Under the pieces are notes generated by a model, which was not told where the DNA came from, searched no databases, and saw nothing but the letters and a program-made list of their open reading frames with translations. 64,000 bases of DNA, taken from the NCBI RefSeq assembly GCF_000298195.1, contig NZ_BAHC01000046.1:1-64000 (forward strand), given 5' to 3'. Below, one piece after another: positions 1 to 8,265 of this stretch; position 1 is the first letter of the stretch, and each line of letters starts with the position of its first letter. The stretch comes from Gordonia rhizosphera NBRC 16068 (GTDB lineage Bacteria; Actinomycetota; Actinomycetes; Mycobacteriales; Mycobacteriaceae). The translations under genes were made by a program, and so were the position numbers.

Positions 1-7
1 GAACCTC

Positions 8-478
8 TCAGGAACGGGACCGGACGAAGAGTTCGACGACGGTCCGCAGGACCGGCCGGTTCTTCTGATTGACCATGATCGCGGTGCCGGTGACCAGGGC
101 CCGTGCCCGGTCGTCGAAGACGATGTCGTCGATGACCATGGACCCGGTGAGGGTGTCGTCGGGCCGGACGGGGTGCAAGAACGCGACTTCGACCAGTCGG
201 CGCCCCGCGATCACGCTCCAGGCGTCGAAGACGTCGCGCACCGCCAGCCGCTGAAAGACCGCGATTGTGTGGATCCCGCTCGCGATCAACCCACCGAACG
301 CGCCCGCCGCCGCGATCTCGGCGTCGACGTGGAACCCCTGCGGGTCCCACTGTCGGGCGAAATCCAGGAGTTCGGCCTCGGTGACGGTGTGGGCACCGAG
401 CTGGTACTCGTGACCGACCCGGAGATCCTCGGCAAAGACGACTGTGGGCTCAACGTGCACGCAGGCCAGGGTAACCAT
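8..478 (-). CDS. MaoC-family hot-dog dehydratase
   Basis: 156 residues, one hot-dog fold. The MaoC-type segment runs from about residue 8 (DLRVGHEYQLG) through FHVD and FGGLIASGIHT, where the family carries its hydratase Asp/His region, to a C-terminal beta sheet. The family hydrates enoyl-CoA or related thioesters, or acts as a thioesterase-like protein; the substrate is not visible. I chose the ATG giving MVTLACVHVEP because upstream residues of the longer frame look non-coding and run into the divergent neighbour. Only 18 bp separate this start from the DUF1330 gene on the other strand, so the two promoters must overlap or lie inside the opposing genes. Confidence 0.8.
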   Translation of the reverse strand: MVTLACVHVEPTVVFAEDLRVGHEYQLGAHTVTEAELLDFARQWDPQGFHVDAEIAAAGAFGGLIASGIHTIAVFQRLAVRDVFDAWSVIAGRRLVEVAFLHPVRPDDTLTGSMVIDDIVFDDRARALVTGTAIMVNQKNRPVLRTVVELFVRSRS

Positions 479-496
479 GTGCCTACAATTCGCATC

Positions 497-937
497 ATGA
501 GCACTGATTCCGGCCTTCCTCCCGACGACCGTTGCACCGTCGATCCGCGCCGCGGACAGTTCGCACAGCTGTCGGCGTTGCCGCCGGACGAGCCGGTGAC
601 GATGCTCAATCTGCTCCGGTATCGCGAGGTGGCGGACTATTCGGGTGCCGAGGACCTCACACCGGTCGAGCCGATCACCGGCGCCGAGGCCTACCGGATC
701 TACACCGAAGGAGCGATGCCACATCTGCGGGCGGCCGGCGCTCAGGTGATCTCCCACGGGCAGTGCGGTCCGACGGTGATCGGCCCCGCGGACGAAGAGT
801 GGGATTCCATTCTGATCGTCCGCTACCCGAACCCGGCCGCATTCGTCGACATGGTGAAGGCCCCCGAGTACCAGTCGCTGTCGCGACACCGCACCGCTGC
901 GCTGGCCGATGCGCGACTGATAGCAACCAGCGTCTGA
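497..937 (+). CDS. DUF1330-family protein
   Basis: 146 residues. The recognisable part is the DUF1330-like ferredoxin-fold module: VTMLNLLRY near residue 35, GAEAYRIYTEGAMPHL, a central strand with SHGQCGPTVIGPADEEWDSILIVRYP, and FVDMVKAPEYQSLSRHRTAALADARL near the end. DUF1330 proteins are small dimeric alpha-beta-barrel proteins of unknown biochemical role. ATG at 497 is preferred; an in-frame GTG at 479 is possible and would abut the divergent MaoC gene. The stop codon is embedded in the left arm of a long terminator hairpin. Confidence 0.8.
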   Translation: MSTDSGLPPDDRCTVDPRRGQFAQLSALPPDEPVTMLNLLRYREVADYSGAEDLTPVEPITGAEAYRIYTEGAMPHLRAAGAQVISHGQCGPTVIGPADEEWDSILIVRYPNPAAFVDMVKAPEYQSLSRHRTAALADARLIATSV

Positions 938-968
938 CCTCCGGGTGGTCCGGAGGTCAGACGCTGGT
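926..968. terminator. Bidirectional terminator hairpin
   Basis: Perfect inverted repeat with 19-bp arms (926-944 and 950-968) and a 5-nt GTGGT loop, between two convergent genes. The left arm contains the stop codon and final codons of the DUF1330 gene. No long T tract follows, which is usual for high-GC actinobacteria. Confidence 0.85.
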
Positions 969-977
969 CCGCAGGTG

Positions 978-1853
978 CTACGCCCGGTATTTCTCGACGT
1001 AGCTGTTCATCGTCGCCAACTGGTAGCGCGAGACCTCGTGGGCGTTCTCGTCCTCGGCGAACACCGACGACACCATGACCGTGTCGTCGCGGTCGTAGAA
1101 GCCGAGTCCAGCCAGTCCGCCGAAGAACTCGTCCCAGTCCACATCACCATCGCCGATCTTGAGGTGCTGATGCACCCGGACCGGGTTGCCCGGCGGATTG
1201 GTGATGTAGCGTAAACCGTGCGAGCGGTGGTGGTCCATGGTGTCGGCGACGTGCACCAGCCGCAGCTTGTCGCCGGCCGCCGCCATGATCTCGGCCATGT
1301 TGCCACCCATGTGGAAGGTGTGGCAGGCGACGTACACCATGCCGATGTTGGGTGAGTTCACCCCGCGGATGATGCGGATCGCCTCGAGCCCGTCCTCCAC
1401 GAAATCGTCGGGGTGCGGGTCGATCCGGACGTCGATGCCCTCGCTTTCGATGATCGGCAGCAACTCCTCCATGGACCGGAAGAAGGCCCGTTCGGATTCC
1501 TCCGGGCGTTCCGGGCGACCGGAGAACTCGGTGTTGATCACGTTCACGCCGAGGTCGACGGTGATCTGGATGACGCGTTTCCAGTTGCGGACCGCCGCTT
1601 CTCGCGCATCCTCGTCCGGTCCCGACCACCGCAGCACGGGCAACACCGAGGCGATCTGCACCCCCGCGTCAGCGCACGCCTTGCGGAACCGGGCGACCAG
1701 ATCGTCGTCGGCGCGAGGGTGGTTGAAGAACGGGATGAAGTCCCGATGCGGCGTCAGCTGGAGGTACTCGTAGCCGAGGTCGGCGACCAGAGCCGGAAAC
1801 TCCAGCAGGTCGTGACTGTGGTGAAACGGGGTGGGGTCCAGTGCGATTTTCAT
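978..1853 (-). CDS. Sugar phosphate isomerase/epimerase (TIM barrel)
   Basis: 291 residues of the xylose-isomerase-like TIM-barrel superfamily (AP-endonuclease-2 fold). Diagnostic strands are MKIALDPTPFHHSHDL at the start, VINTEFSGRPERPEESE (strand 4, metal Glu), IDVRIDPHPDDFVEDG, IGMVYVACHTFHMGG and LRLVHVADTMDHHRSHG, the last supplying His/Asp metal ligands. Such enzymes isomerise or epimerise keto-sugars or inositol derivatives. It is the last gene of a three-gene operon with a second TIM-barrel isomerase and a Gfo/Idh/MocA oxidoreductase; the trio suggests oxidation at one carbon followed by rearrangement of a cyclic polyol or sugar acid. No transporter lies nearby, so the substrate is open. 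Confidence 0.8.
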   Translation of the reverse strand: MKIALDPTPFHHSHDLLEFPALVADLGYEYLQLTPHRDFIPFFNHPRADDDLVARFRKACADAGVQIASVLPVLRWSGPDEDAREAAVRNWKRVIQITVDLGVNVINTEFSGRPERPEESERAFFRSMEELLPIIESEGIDVRIDPHPDDFVEDGLEAIRIIRGVNSPNIGMVYVACHTFHMGGNMAEIMAAAGDKLRLVHVADTMDHHRSHGLRYITNPPGNPVRVHQHLKIGDGDVDWDEFFGGLAGLGFYDRDDTVMVSSVFAEDENAHEVSRYQLATMNSYVEKYRA

Positions 1854-1880
1854 CGCTCTTCCCTTCTTGTGAGGTCCGGC

Positions 1881-2879
1881 TCAGTGGACCAGGGCGGAGT
1901 TGGCGGACTTCAGGTTTTCGGCCGCGACCTGCAGACCTTCGATCGGACCGAACTCGACGTCCTCGTGCTCGATGTTGACCCACATGTTCGGGTCGACCTT
2001 CTCCAGCGCCTGCAGGAAACGAGCCCAGAAACCGACATCATGGCCACGACCCACGGCGACGAAGTCCCACGCCGAGTCCTCCGGCCACTTGTTCACCACA
2101 TGCTTTCCACCGAGCCCGGTGGGGTTTTCCGACAACGGGATTCGGGTGAACCGCTCATCGAGGACGCCGTAGATCTTGCAGTTCTCGTTGATCCGGGTGT
2201 CCTTGGCCGCAGCGTGGAAGACCAACGGGCCCAGCCATTCGATGGCCGCAACCGGGTCGATGCCCTGCCAGAACAGGTGCGACGGATCCATCTCCGCGCC
2301 CACGTGGGTGGCGCCGACCTTCTCGACGAGCCGCTTGAGCGTCGGCGGGTTGAACACCAGGTTCTGCGGATGCATCTCGATGGCGACCTTCACCCCGTTC
2401 TCCCGGGCCAACGCGTCGATCTCGGTCCAGAACGGCACCGCCACCTCATCCCACTGGTAATCGAGAGAGTCGAGATAGCCCGAGTCCCAGGTGTTCACAT
2501 GCCACGCCGGCCACTGGCCGCCCGGATGCGCCTGCGGCAGACCGGACATCGTCACGACCCGGTCCACGCCGAGCAGACCCGCGACGCGGATCGCCTTGCG
2601 CAGGTCCTCGGCATCCTCGGGGCCCACCTCGGGGTCGGGATGCAGTGGGTTGCCGTTGCAGTTGAGGCCGGCGATCGACACCCCGGTGCCGTCGAAATTG
2701 GCGAGGTAGTCCGCCGCGGTGACCGCGCCCGACAGGAGGTCGTCGACGGGCAGGTGCGGGGTGGGCAGGAAGCCACCCGCGTTGATCTCCGCGCCGGTCA
2801 GACCCAGGGAGCCGATGATCTCCAGAGCCTCACGCAGCGGCTTGTCGTGCAGGATTGCGGTGTAGACGCCGAGCTTCAT
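1881..2879 (-). CDS. Sugar phosphate isomerase/epimerase (second paralogue)
   Basis: 332 residues, xylose-isomerase-like TIM barrel. Visible blocks: MKLGVYTAILHDKPLREALE, LTGAEINAGGF, VSIAGLNCNGNPLHPDP, VKVAIEMHPQNLVFNPPT (metal Glu), VGAEMDPSHLFWQGIDP (Asp/His), VFHAAAKDTRINE, and MWVNIEHEDVEFGPIEG (last metal Glu). This pattern is typical of the family members that travel with Gfo/Idh/MocA dehydrogenases. It is middle in the operon, 36 bp after the dehydrogenase and 27 bp before the shorter isomerase. Two isomerases in one operon imply consecutive steps or two related substrates. Confidence 0.82.
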   Translation of the reverse strand: MKLGVYTAILHDKPLREALEIIGSLGLTGAEINAGGFLPTPHLPVDDLLSGAVTAADYLANFDGTGVSIAGLNCNGNPLHPDPEVGPEDAEDLRKAIRVAGLLGVDRVVTMSGLPQAHPGGQWPAWHVNTWDSGYLDSLDYQWDEVAVPFWTEIDALARENGVKVAIEMHPQNLVFNPPTLKRLVEKVGATHVGAEMDPSHLFWQGIDPVAAIEWLGPLVFHAAAKDTRINENCKIYGVLDERFTRIPLSENPTGLGGKHVVNKWPEDSAWDFVAVGRGHDVGFWARFLQALEKVDPNMWVNIEHEDVEFGPIEGLQVAAENLKSANSALVH

Positions 2880-2915
2880 GATGATGTGTGCCTTTCTTGG
2901 TGATGAGCGGGTTGG

Positions 2916-4097
2916 TCAGGCGACCTTGACGGTGGCTCCGCCATTGGCGGCGGATTCGGCGATGGCGGCGACGACGCCCATGCTGTGCAGGCCGACGTCG
3001 AATCCGGGCAGCGGTCCGAGGACGTCGATGCCGGCGATCTGATCGAGGAACGCCCGAGACTGATAGGCGAACAACTCGGCCTTGCCGTGTCCGACACCGC
3101 CGGCATCCATCGGCAGGCCACCCTGGATGTAGGGGTGCTCGGGTCCGATGGTCACACGGCGCGGACCGTTGACCGCCGAGCGCACATCGTCGTTGGCGAG
3201 GTGGAACTCGGCGATGCGGGCGAGCTCCCACGAGGCCGAACCGCCGGTGCCGAACATCTCGAAGCCCAGACCGTCGGGCAGGCTGTGGGCGACGCGTGAG
3301 GCGGAGAAGGTGCCGGCCGCGCCGGTGCCGAAGGTGGCGGTGAAGGTGGCGACGTCCTCGTTCTCCACCGGTGCCTTCTCGTCGCTGACCGCACCCTTGG
3401 TGTGTCCGTAGGTGGTGCCGATCGGGACCGGGCGCTCGGTGATCACGGTGTGGAAGCGGGCGCCGGAGATCTCGGTGATCGGGCCGCAGATGTACTCCGA
3501 CAGGTCGATGAGGTGGCTGCCGACGTCGGCGAGTGCGCCGGTGCCCGGGCCGCCGCGGTAGCGCCAGGTGATCGGGGAGGTCGGGTCGAGGGCGTAGTCG
3601 CACCAGTAGTGGCCGTTGAAGTGGACCAGGTCGCCGATGGTGCCGGCGGCCAGTTCGCGGCGGATCTGCTCGACGGCCGGTGAGCGACGGTAGGTGTAGC
3701 CGACGGCGGCGACGCTGTTCTCCGCGGCTGCGGCGGCTTCTACCATCGCCTCGGCGTCGGCCAGCGAGCCCGCCAGCGGCTTCTCGCAGAGCACGTGCTT
3801 GCCGGCGGCCAGCAGTCCCTCGACCATCTCGCGGTGCAGGTGGTTGGCGACGACGACGCTCACCGCATCGATGTCGGGTGCGTCTGCGATGGCCTTCCAG
3901 TCGTATTCGGCGCGGTCGTACCCGTATCGCTTGGCGGTGTCGTCGGCGACCGCGGCATTGGCATCCGCGATCGCGACCAGGCGCACGTCGGGCCGGTCGG
4001 TACCGAACAGCGTGCTCGCCATCCGGTAGCCCGCGGCGTGTGCGCGTCCTGCCATTCCGCCGCCGATGACGGCGACTCCGATCGTCTTCTCGGTCAC
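2916..4097 (-). CDS. Gfo/Idh/MocA-family NAD(P)-dependent oxidoreductase
   Basis: 393 residues. An N-terminal Rossmann fold starts with VAVIGGGMAGRAHAAGYR; the family lysine signature is present as CEKPLAG around residue 130, and the C-terminal substrate domain contains GTGALADVGSHLIDL, whose His is the usual catalytic residue. The enzyme oxidises a hydroxyl of a sugar, inositol or sugar nucleotide with NAD(P). The start is GTG (MTEKTIG). It is the first gene of the minus-strand operon and faces the LacI regulator across a 162-bp intergenic region holding a palindromic operator, so it is the most likely direct target of that regulator. Confidence 0.88.
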   Translation of the reverse strand: MTEKTIGVAVIGGGMAGRAHAAGYRMASTLFGTDRPDVRLVAIADANAAVADDTAKRYGYDRAEYDWKAIADAPDIDAVSVVVANHLHREMVEGLLAAGKHVLCEKPLAGSLADAEAMVEAAAAAENSVAAVGYTYRRSPAVEQIRRELAAGTIGDLVHFNGHYWCDYALDPTSPITWRYRGGPGTGALADVGSHLIDLSEYICGPITEISGARFHTVITERPVPIGTTYGHTKGAVSDEKAPVENEDVATFTATFGTGAAGTFSASRVAHSLPDGLGFEMFGTGGSASWELARIAEFHLANDDVRSAVNGPRRVTIGPEHPYIQGGLPMDAGGVGHGKAELFAYQSRAFLDQIAGIDVLGPLPGFDVGLHSMGVVAAIAESAANGGATVKVA

Positions 4098-4167
4098 TGA
4101 GCGTGTTCCTCGTGGCTCGGGCCGGCGGGATGTCCGGCGTGATCGTTCTCGGTTACTTTCCCGGTCT

Positions 4168-4183
4168 ACTAAACCGGTCTAGT
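4168..4183. promoter_or_regulatory. Probable LacI-family operator
   Basis: ACTAAACCGGTCTAGT is a 16-bp palindrome centred on CCGG with only one mismatched pair, the size and central-CG form of LacI-family operators. A further half-site CCGGTCTA lies at 4161-4168. It sits between the divergent Gfo/Idh operon and the LacI gene, so it can control both. Confidence 0.7.
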
Positions 4184-4259
4184 GCCATGTACTATGAGCG
4201 CAGTCACAGCGTCTGTCAAGCCCCTGGCGGGCAACCGCCGATTCGGAAAGGAACCACGG

Positions 4260-5282
4260 GTGACCAAACCATCCCGCCCGACCATGCAGGATGTCGCGGA
4301 CAAGGTCGGCGTGTCCAAGGCGACGGTGTCATTGGTCTTCCGCAAGGCTCCCGGCGTCGGGGAGGACACGCGACGCGAGGTCTTGCAGGCTGCGGAGGAT
4401 CTGGGTTATCGGATGAACCGCGCGGCGGCGCTGATGACCGCGCGCCGGTCTCACCTGATCGGTGTCGCCGTGGAGATCGGCAACGCCTTCCACGCGGAGA
4501 TCGTCGAAAGCATCGTCGCCGCAGCCGATCTCGCCGGTTATGAGGTCGTTCTCGGAGCGGTGACCCCCACCCACGATGAACAGCGGGTCATCGAGACACT
4601 GATCGATTTCCGTTGCGAGGGAATGCTTCTCCTCGGCCCCGAGCTCGAGACGAAGGCGATCTCGGAGCTCGGGGAACGGCTGCCCACGGTCGTGATCGGG
4701 CGCCGCATCAGCGCAGGGTCGGTGGATGTCGTACGAACCAACGACGGCAAGGGCATCGCCGGTGTCGTCGACTATCTGGTCGGTCTCGGGCACCACCGGA
4801 TCGTGCATGTCGCGGCCGGACCCGGCGTCATCGCAGCCGACCGGCGCAATGGGTTCCTGCGCGCGATGCGACGCCATGGTTTGACGACTGACGGGAACGT
4901 CGTCGACGCCGGCGACTTCACCGAGGAGTCCGGCATGCGTGCCGGGCACACGATTCTCGCCGGCGAGTTGCCGACCGCCGTCGTGTGCGCCAACGATCGC
5001 CTCGCGGTCGGTGTCCTCGACGTCCTGCGCCGCGCCGGCGTCGAGGTTCCCGGCGACGTGTCGGTGACCGGCTACGACGACAGCGTCCTCGCGCGACTGA
5101 GCCACGTCGATCTGACCACTGTCAGCCAGCAACCCAAGGCGCAGGCCGAACGGGCGATCGAGGCGGTCGTCGGGCGGCTCGACCGGGCCCGAACGGAACG
5201 GGTGTCGTCGACGCTTGTTCCGGAACTCATCGTCCGGGCGACAACGGCGCCTCCGCGATCGACATTGCTCTCGTCCGCATGA
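4260..5282 (+). CDS. LacI-family transcriptional regulator
   Basis: 340 residues. The N-terminal LacI helix-turn-helix is PTMQDVADKVGVSKATVSLVF (about residues 7-28), followed by a hinge and a periplasmic-binding-like effector domain with LIGVAVEIGNAFHAE, TVVIGRR, VDYLVGLGHHRIVHVAAG, PTAVVCANDRLAVGVLDVLR and VSVTGYDDSVLARLSHVDLTTV. The start chosen is GTG at 4260 because GGAAAGGA lies 7 nt upstream and the HTH then begins near the N-terminus; a longer frame would start inside the operator. It probably represses the divergent isomerase/dehydrogenase operon. Its last 56 nt overlap the convergent WYL regulator gene. Confidence 0.88.
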   Translation: MTKPSRPTMQDVADKVGVSKATVSLVFRKAPGVGEDTRREVLQAAEDLGYRMNRAAALMTARRSHLIGVAVEIGNAFHAEIVESIVAAADLAGYEVVLGAVTPTHDEQRVIETLIDFRCEGMLLLGPELETKAISELGERLPTVVIGRRISAGSVDVVRTNDGKGIAGVVDYLVGLGHHRIVHVAAGPGVIAADRRNGFLRAMRRHGLTTDGNVVDAGDFTEESGMRAGHTILAGELPTAVVCANDRLAVGVLDVLRRAGVEVPGDVSVTGYDDSVLARLSHVDLTTVSQQPKAQAERAIEAVVGRLDRARTERVSSTLVPELIVRATTAPPRSTLLSSA

Positions 5283-6174
5283 TCTCCCGAAGCCAATCCG
5301 GTTCGACCATGACGTAGTCGCTTTCCAGGCACGCCATCCAGAGGACACGGGTAGCGTGTTGTCGATCCGCAAACCGGAGCCGTACCCGAACCCCACCGTC
5401 GTCGATATCCCCATCGGCGCCCCCGTCGGCGGCGAGTGCGAGGAAGCGGTCGACATCCTTTGCAGCACAGTCGATCACCACATCGATCGATTCGAAGGAA
5501 GCACGGAAGGCCGCGCGGTGGCGTGCCCACGCCTGTTCGAGATCCACCTCGTCATCCCGCTGCGCCGGTTCGTCGAGAACCTCGACATCCGACATACGGG
5601 ATACTCGGTAGATCCGTTCCACACCTTGGGAATTCGCCACCAGATACCAGACATCTCCGGCGACGACGAGCCCGACCGGATCGAGGGTCCGCCCACCCGG
5701 TTCCGCACCGGGTCGTCGATAGACCAGGCGAATCCGCCGTCCGTCGAAAACGGCCTGCTGGACCGGTGCGAGAGCATCGAGTTTCTCGGGTGACCTCACG
5801 AATCCTTCGGGTCGCACCAGGACGCGTGCCGCAGCCCGGACCGCACGTGACCGATAGGCCTCCGGCATCGCCGCCGCCACCTTGCGCATCGCGGCGGCAA
5901 AGGCCGGCGAATCCAACCGGCCCGTGCCGGCCAGCAGCGATGTGGCCTCGTCGAGGGTGAGCCCGGTCAGGTCGGTGCGGTAGCCGGGTAGGAGGGCGAA
6001 TCCGCCGTTCCGGCCGCGCTCGGCATAGACCGGGACTCCCGACAACGAAAGCGCGTCGATGTCCCGCAGAATCGTTCGCTCGGAGACGCCGAGTTTGTCG
6101 GCCATGGCGGCCGCGGTCATCCGGTCATGCTTCTTCAACAACATCAGCACAGCGAGTAGGCGTTCGGCACGCAT
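5227..6174 (-). CDS. YafY-type HTH/WYL-domain transcriptional regulator
   Basis: 315 residues: an N-terminal winged HTH of the DeoR/HTH_11 type (RAERLLAVLMLLKKHDRMTAAAMADKLGVSERTILRDIDAL), then a WYL domain (VWYLVANSQGVERIYRVSRMSDVEVL) and a C-terminal WCX-like region. WYL domains bind a small ligand or nucleic acid and regulate the partner gene. The ATG at 6174 is preferred; an ATG at 6198 would place the start inside an inverted repeat that looks like the operator. It is divergent from a TIGR03086 gene, its probable target, and its 3' end overlaps lacI by 56 nt on the opposite strand. Confidence 0.86.
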   Translation of the reverse strand: MRAERLLAVLMLLKKHDRMTAAAMADKLGVSERTILRDIDALSLSGVPVYAERGRNGGFALLPGYRTDLTGLTLDEATSLLAGTGRLDSPAFAAAMRKVAAAMPEAYRSRAVRAAARVLVRPEGFVRSPEKLDALAPVQQAVFDGRRIRLVYRRPGAEPGGRTLDPVGLVVAGDVWYLVANSQGVERIYRVSRMSDVEVLDEPAQRDDEVDLEQAWARHRAAFRASFESIDVVIDCAAKDVDRFLALAADGGADGDIDDGGVRVRLRFADRQHATRVLWMACLESDYVMVEPDWLREIMRTRAMSIAEAPLSPGR

Positions 6175-6190
6175 ACGAAGATCTTCTCTC

Positions 6191-6219
6191 AAAATCATGA
6201 CAGTAGATGTCGTGATTTT
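6191..6219. promoter_or_regulatory. Probable operator of the WYL regulator
   Basis: Inverted repeat with arms AAAATCATGAC (6191-6201) and GTCGTGATTTT (6209-6219), 10 of 11 positions complementary, 7-nt spacer. It is AT-rich compared with its surroundings and lies between the WYL regulator start and the divergent TIGR03086 gene. Confidence 0.65.
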
Positions 6220-6262
6220 GCGTTTGACTGGATTCCGACAGCCACACCGAAAGGAAACGACC

Positions 6263-6853
6263 ATGACGACCGCCACGATCGCCGATCCGCGCCCCGCCTA
6301 CGCCGCCGCCACCGCGTGGGCCACCCACCTCCTGGCCGGCGTGACCGATGACCAACTCGACGCGCCCACGCCGTGCGACGAGTTCGACGTCCGCACCCTT
6401 GCCGGTCACCTGATCGCGACCGCCGCTCGGGCCGTCGCGCTCGGTGAGGGCACCGACGTCTTCGCGGTCCCACGGATCGCCGATACCCACGACGCCACCG
6501 GCTACGCGGACCTCGTCGCCCGTGCGCAGAAGATCTGGGCCGACGACACCAAGCTCGCGGCGATGGTGAAGGTGCCGTGGGGCGAGGTACCCGGCGCCGG
6601 CGCCCTGTGGGGCTACGTCAACGAGACCCTGGTACACGGCTGGGACCTCGCAGTCGCGACCGGACAGGCGGCCGAGGCGGACCCGGCGATCGTCGAACCC
6701 GTGCTCACGATCGCACGCCGATTCATCCCGGCCGAGATCCGCGCCGACTCCGAGGTGCCGTTCGCTGCTGTCGTGGAACCGCGACCCGAGGCGGGTCCCA
6801 CCGAACGCCTCGCCAACTGGAGTGGCCGCGACTCCGCCCCCTGGGTGAGCTGA
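6263..6853 (+). CDS. TIGR03086-family (DinB/mycothiol maleylpyruvate isomerase-like) protein
   Basis: 196 residues, a four-helix DinB-like fold. TPCDEFDVRTLAGHLIATAARAV near residue 35 holds the first metal-ligand His of the family, and WGYVNETLVHGWDLAVATG near residue 120 holds the His-x3-Asp-type motif. Actinobacterial members are metal-binding, probably thiol-dependent transferases or isomerases without assigned substrate. The start has AAAGGA 7 nt upstream. The gene is immediately downstream of the WYL-regulator operator, so it is probably induced through that regulator. Confidence 0.8.
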   Translation: MTTATIADPRPAYAAATAWATHLLAGVTDDQLDAPTPCDEFDVRTLAGHLIATAARAVALGEGTDVFAVPRIADTHDATGYADLVARAQKIWADDTKLAAMVKVPWGEVPGAGALWGYVNETLVHGWDLAVATGQAAEADPAIVEPVLTIARRFIPAEIRADSEVPFAAVVEPRPEAGPTERLANWSGRDSAPWVS

Positions 6854-6896
6854 CCCGCGACAAGCTGGCCTCACGACGGGCATACGATGTCTCTCG

Positions 6897-8186
6897 ATGA
6901 CCGACGACCGATTACCCGAGGTAGCCGACTCGGGTAATCGGCAGTCACCGGCCGCCGAATTACCTCCGACCGGCGTATTCGCATCGCTGCGCAACCCGAA
7001 TTACCGGCTGTTCTTCACAGGCCAGGCGGTGTCGCTGACCGGCACCTGGATGCAGATGACCGCCCAGGCGTGGCTGGTGCTCGTCCTGAGCGGCTCCGCC
7101 ACGACGCTCGGCGCCATCGTCGCACTGCAGACACTGCCGGTGCTGATTCTCGGGCCGTACGCCGGCGTCGTCGCCGACCGTGTCGACCGCCGGCGGCTGA
7201 TGATCACCCTGCAGACCGTGATGGGGCTCTTGGCCGGCGCGCTCGCCGTTCTCACGCTGGGCGGGTGGGTACAGGTCTGGCAGATCGGCACCCTGGCTGT
7301 CCTGCTCGGCCTCAACAACGCCTTCGAACTGCCGTCGCGGCAGGCATTCATTCACCAGATCGTCGGCATAGACCTGATCCGCAACGCGGTGACGCTCAAC
7401 TCGGTGATGGTCAATGCCGCCCGCGCGATCGGGCCGGGTGTCGCCGGTGTCATCCTCGCCGCGGTGGGCGCCGGCTGGTGTTTCGCGATCAACGCGATCA
7501 GTTTTGTTGCGGTGGTCGTGTCGCTGCTGGCGATGAACACCGCGACCATCGCGCGTGAGGAACCCGTCGCCCGAGCCAGGGGGCAGTTCCGTGAGGGCCT
7601 GCGGTACGTGGCCGGCATCCCGGCCCTGTGGGTTCCGCTCGTGATGATGGCGTTGGTCGGCACGCTCGCCTATGAGTTTCCGGTGTCGCTGCCGGCGGCG
7701 GCGAAAGAGACCTTCGACGGCGGCCCGGAGGCGCTCGGCTTCATGACGTCGTCGATGGGCCTCGGTGCCGTGGTGGGCGGCCTGATCATCGCCGCCCGCG
7801 GCACCACCGGTGTGCGACCGCTCACCGTTGCCGCCGCCGGGTTCGGCGTCACGATCGCGATCACCGCCGCCGCCCCGACGCTACCGGTCGCGCTTGGCGC
7901 GCTGTTCTTCGTCGGCTGGCTGAGTGTGTCGTTCCTCTCAACCGGCAACGCGACCCTCCAGCTCAATGCCGATCCCCGAATGCGTGGGCGCGTGATGTCC
8001 CTGTGGTCGGTCGCGTTCATGGGCTCGACACCCATCGGCGGGCCGATCATCGGCGTGATCTGCGAGGCGGCCGGTGCCCGGGTCGGGCTCGGCGTCGGGG
8101 CGGCCGCCTGCTTCGCAGCCGCAATGCTCGGGGTGGCGATCTGGCGGCACCAGGCCGGCGACGAGAGCGCGTCGTCGCCCAATTGA
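6897..8186 (+). CDS. MFS transporter (DHA3/EntS-like)
   Basis: 429 residues with about 12 hydrophobic segments. The N-terminal pattern (FASLRNPNYRLFFTGQAVSLTGTWMQMTAQAWLVL) and GPYAGVVADRVDRRRLMI, the loop 2-3 motif A equivalent, are typical of enterobactin-exporter/tetracycline-like MFS drug or siderophore exporters. It probably exports a small molecule by proton antiport; the substrate is unknown. The start lies 43 nt after the TIGR03086 stop, so the two may share a transcript. The acyltransferase gene follows 79 bp downstream. Confidence 0.85.
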   Translation: MTDDRLPEVADSGNRQSPAAELPPTGVFASLRNPNYRLFFTGQAVSLTGTWMQMTAQAWLVLVLSGSATTLGAIVALQTLPVLILGPYAGVVADRVDRRRLMITLQTVMGLLAGALAVLTLGGWVQVWQIGTLAVLLGLNNAFELPSRQAFIHQIVGIDLIRNAVTLNSVMVNAARAIGPGVAGVILAAVGAGWCFAINAISFVAVVVSLLAMNTATIAREEPVARARGQFREGLRYVAGIPALWVPLVMMALVGTLAYEFPVSLPAAAKETFDGGPEALGFMTSSMGLGAVVGGLIIAARGTTGVRPLTVAAAGFGVTIAITAAAPTLPVALGALFFVGWLSVSFLSTGNATLQLNADPRMRGRVMSLWSVAFMGSTPIGGPIIGVICEAAGARVGLGVGAAACFAAAMLGVAIWRHQAGDESASSPN

Positions 8187-8265
8187 GTCCTTCGTCGGCC
8201 GTGTGCGAGGACGTGATTTCCAGGAAGGTGGAGTACTCTCACCGCGAGTGTTCGGTTGTCACAGA

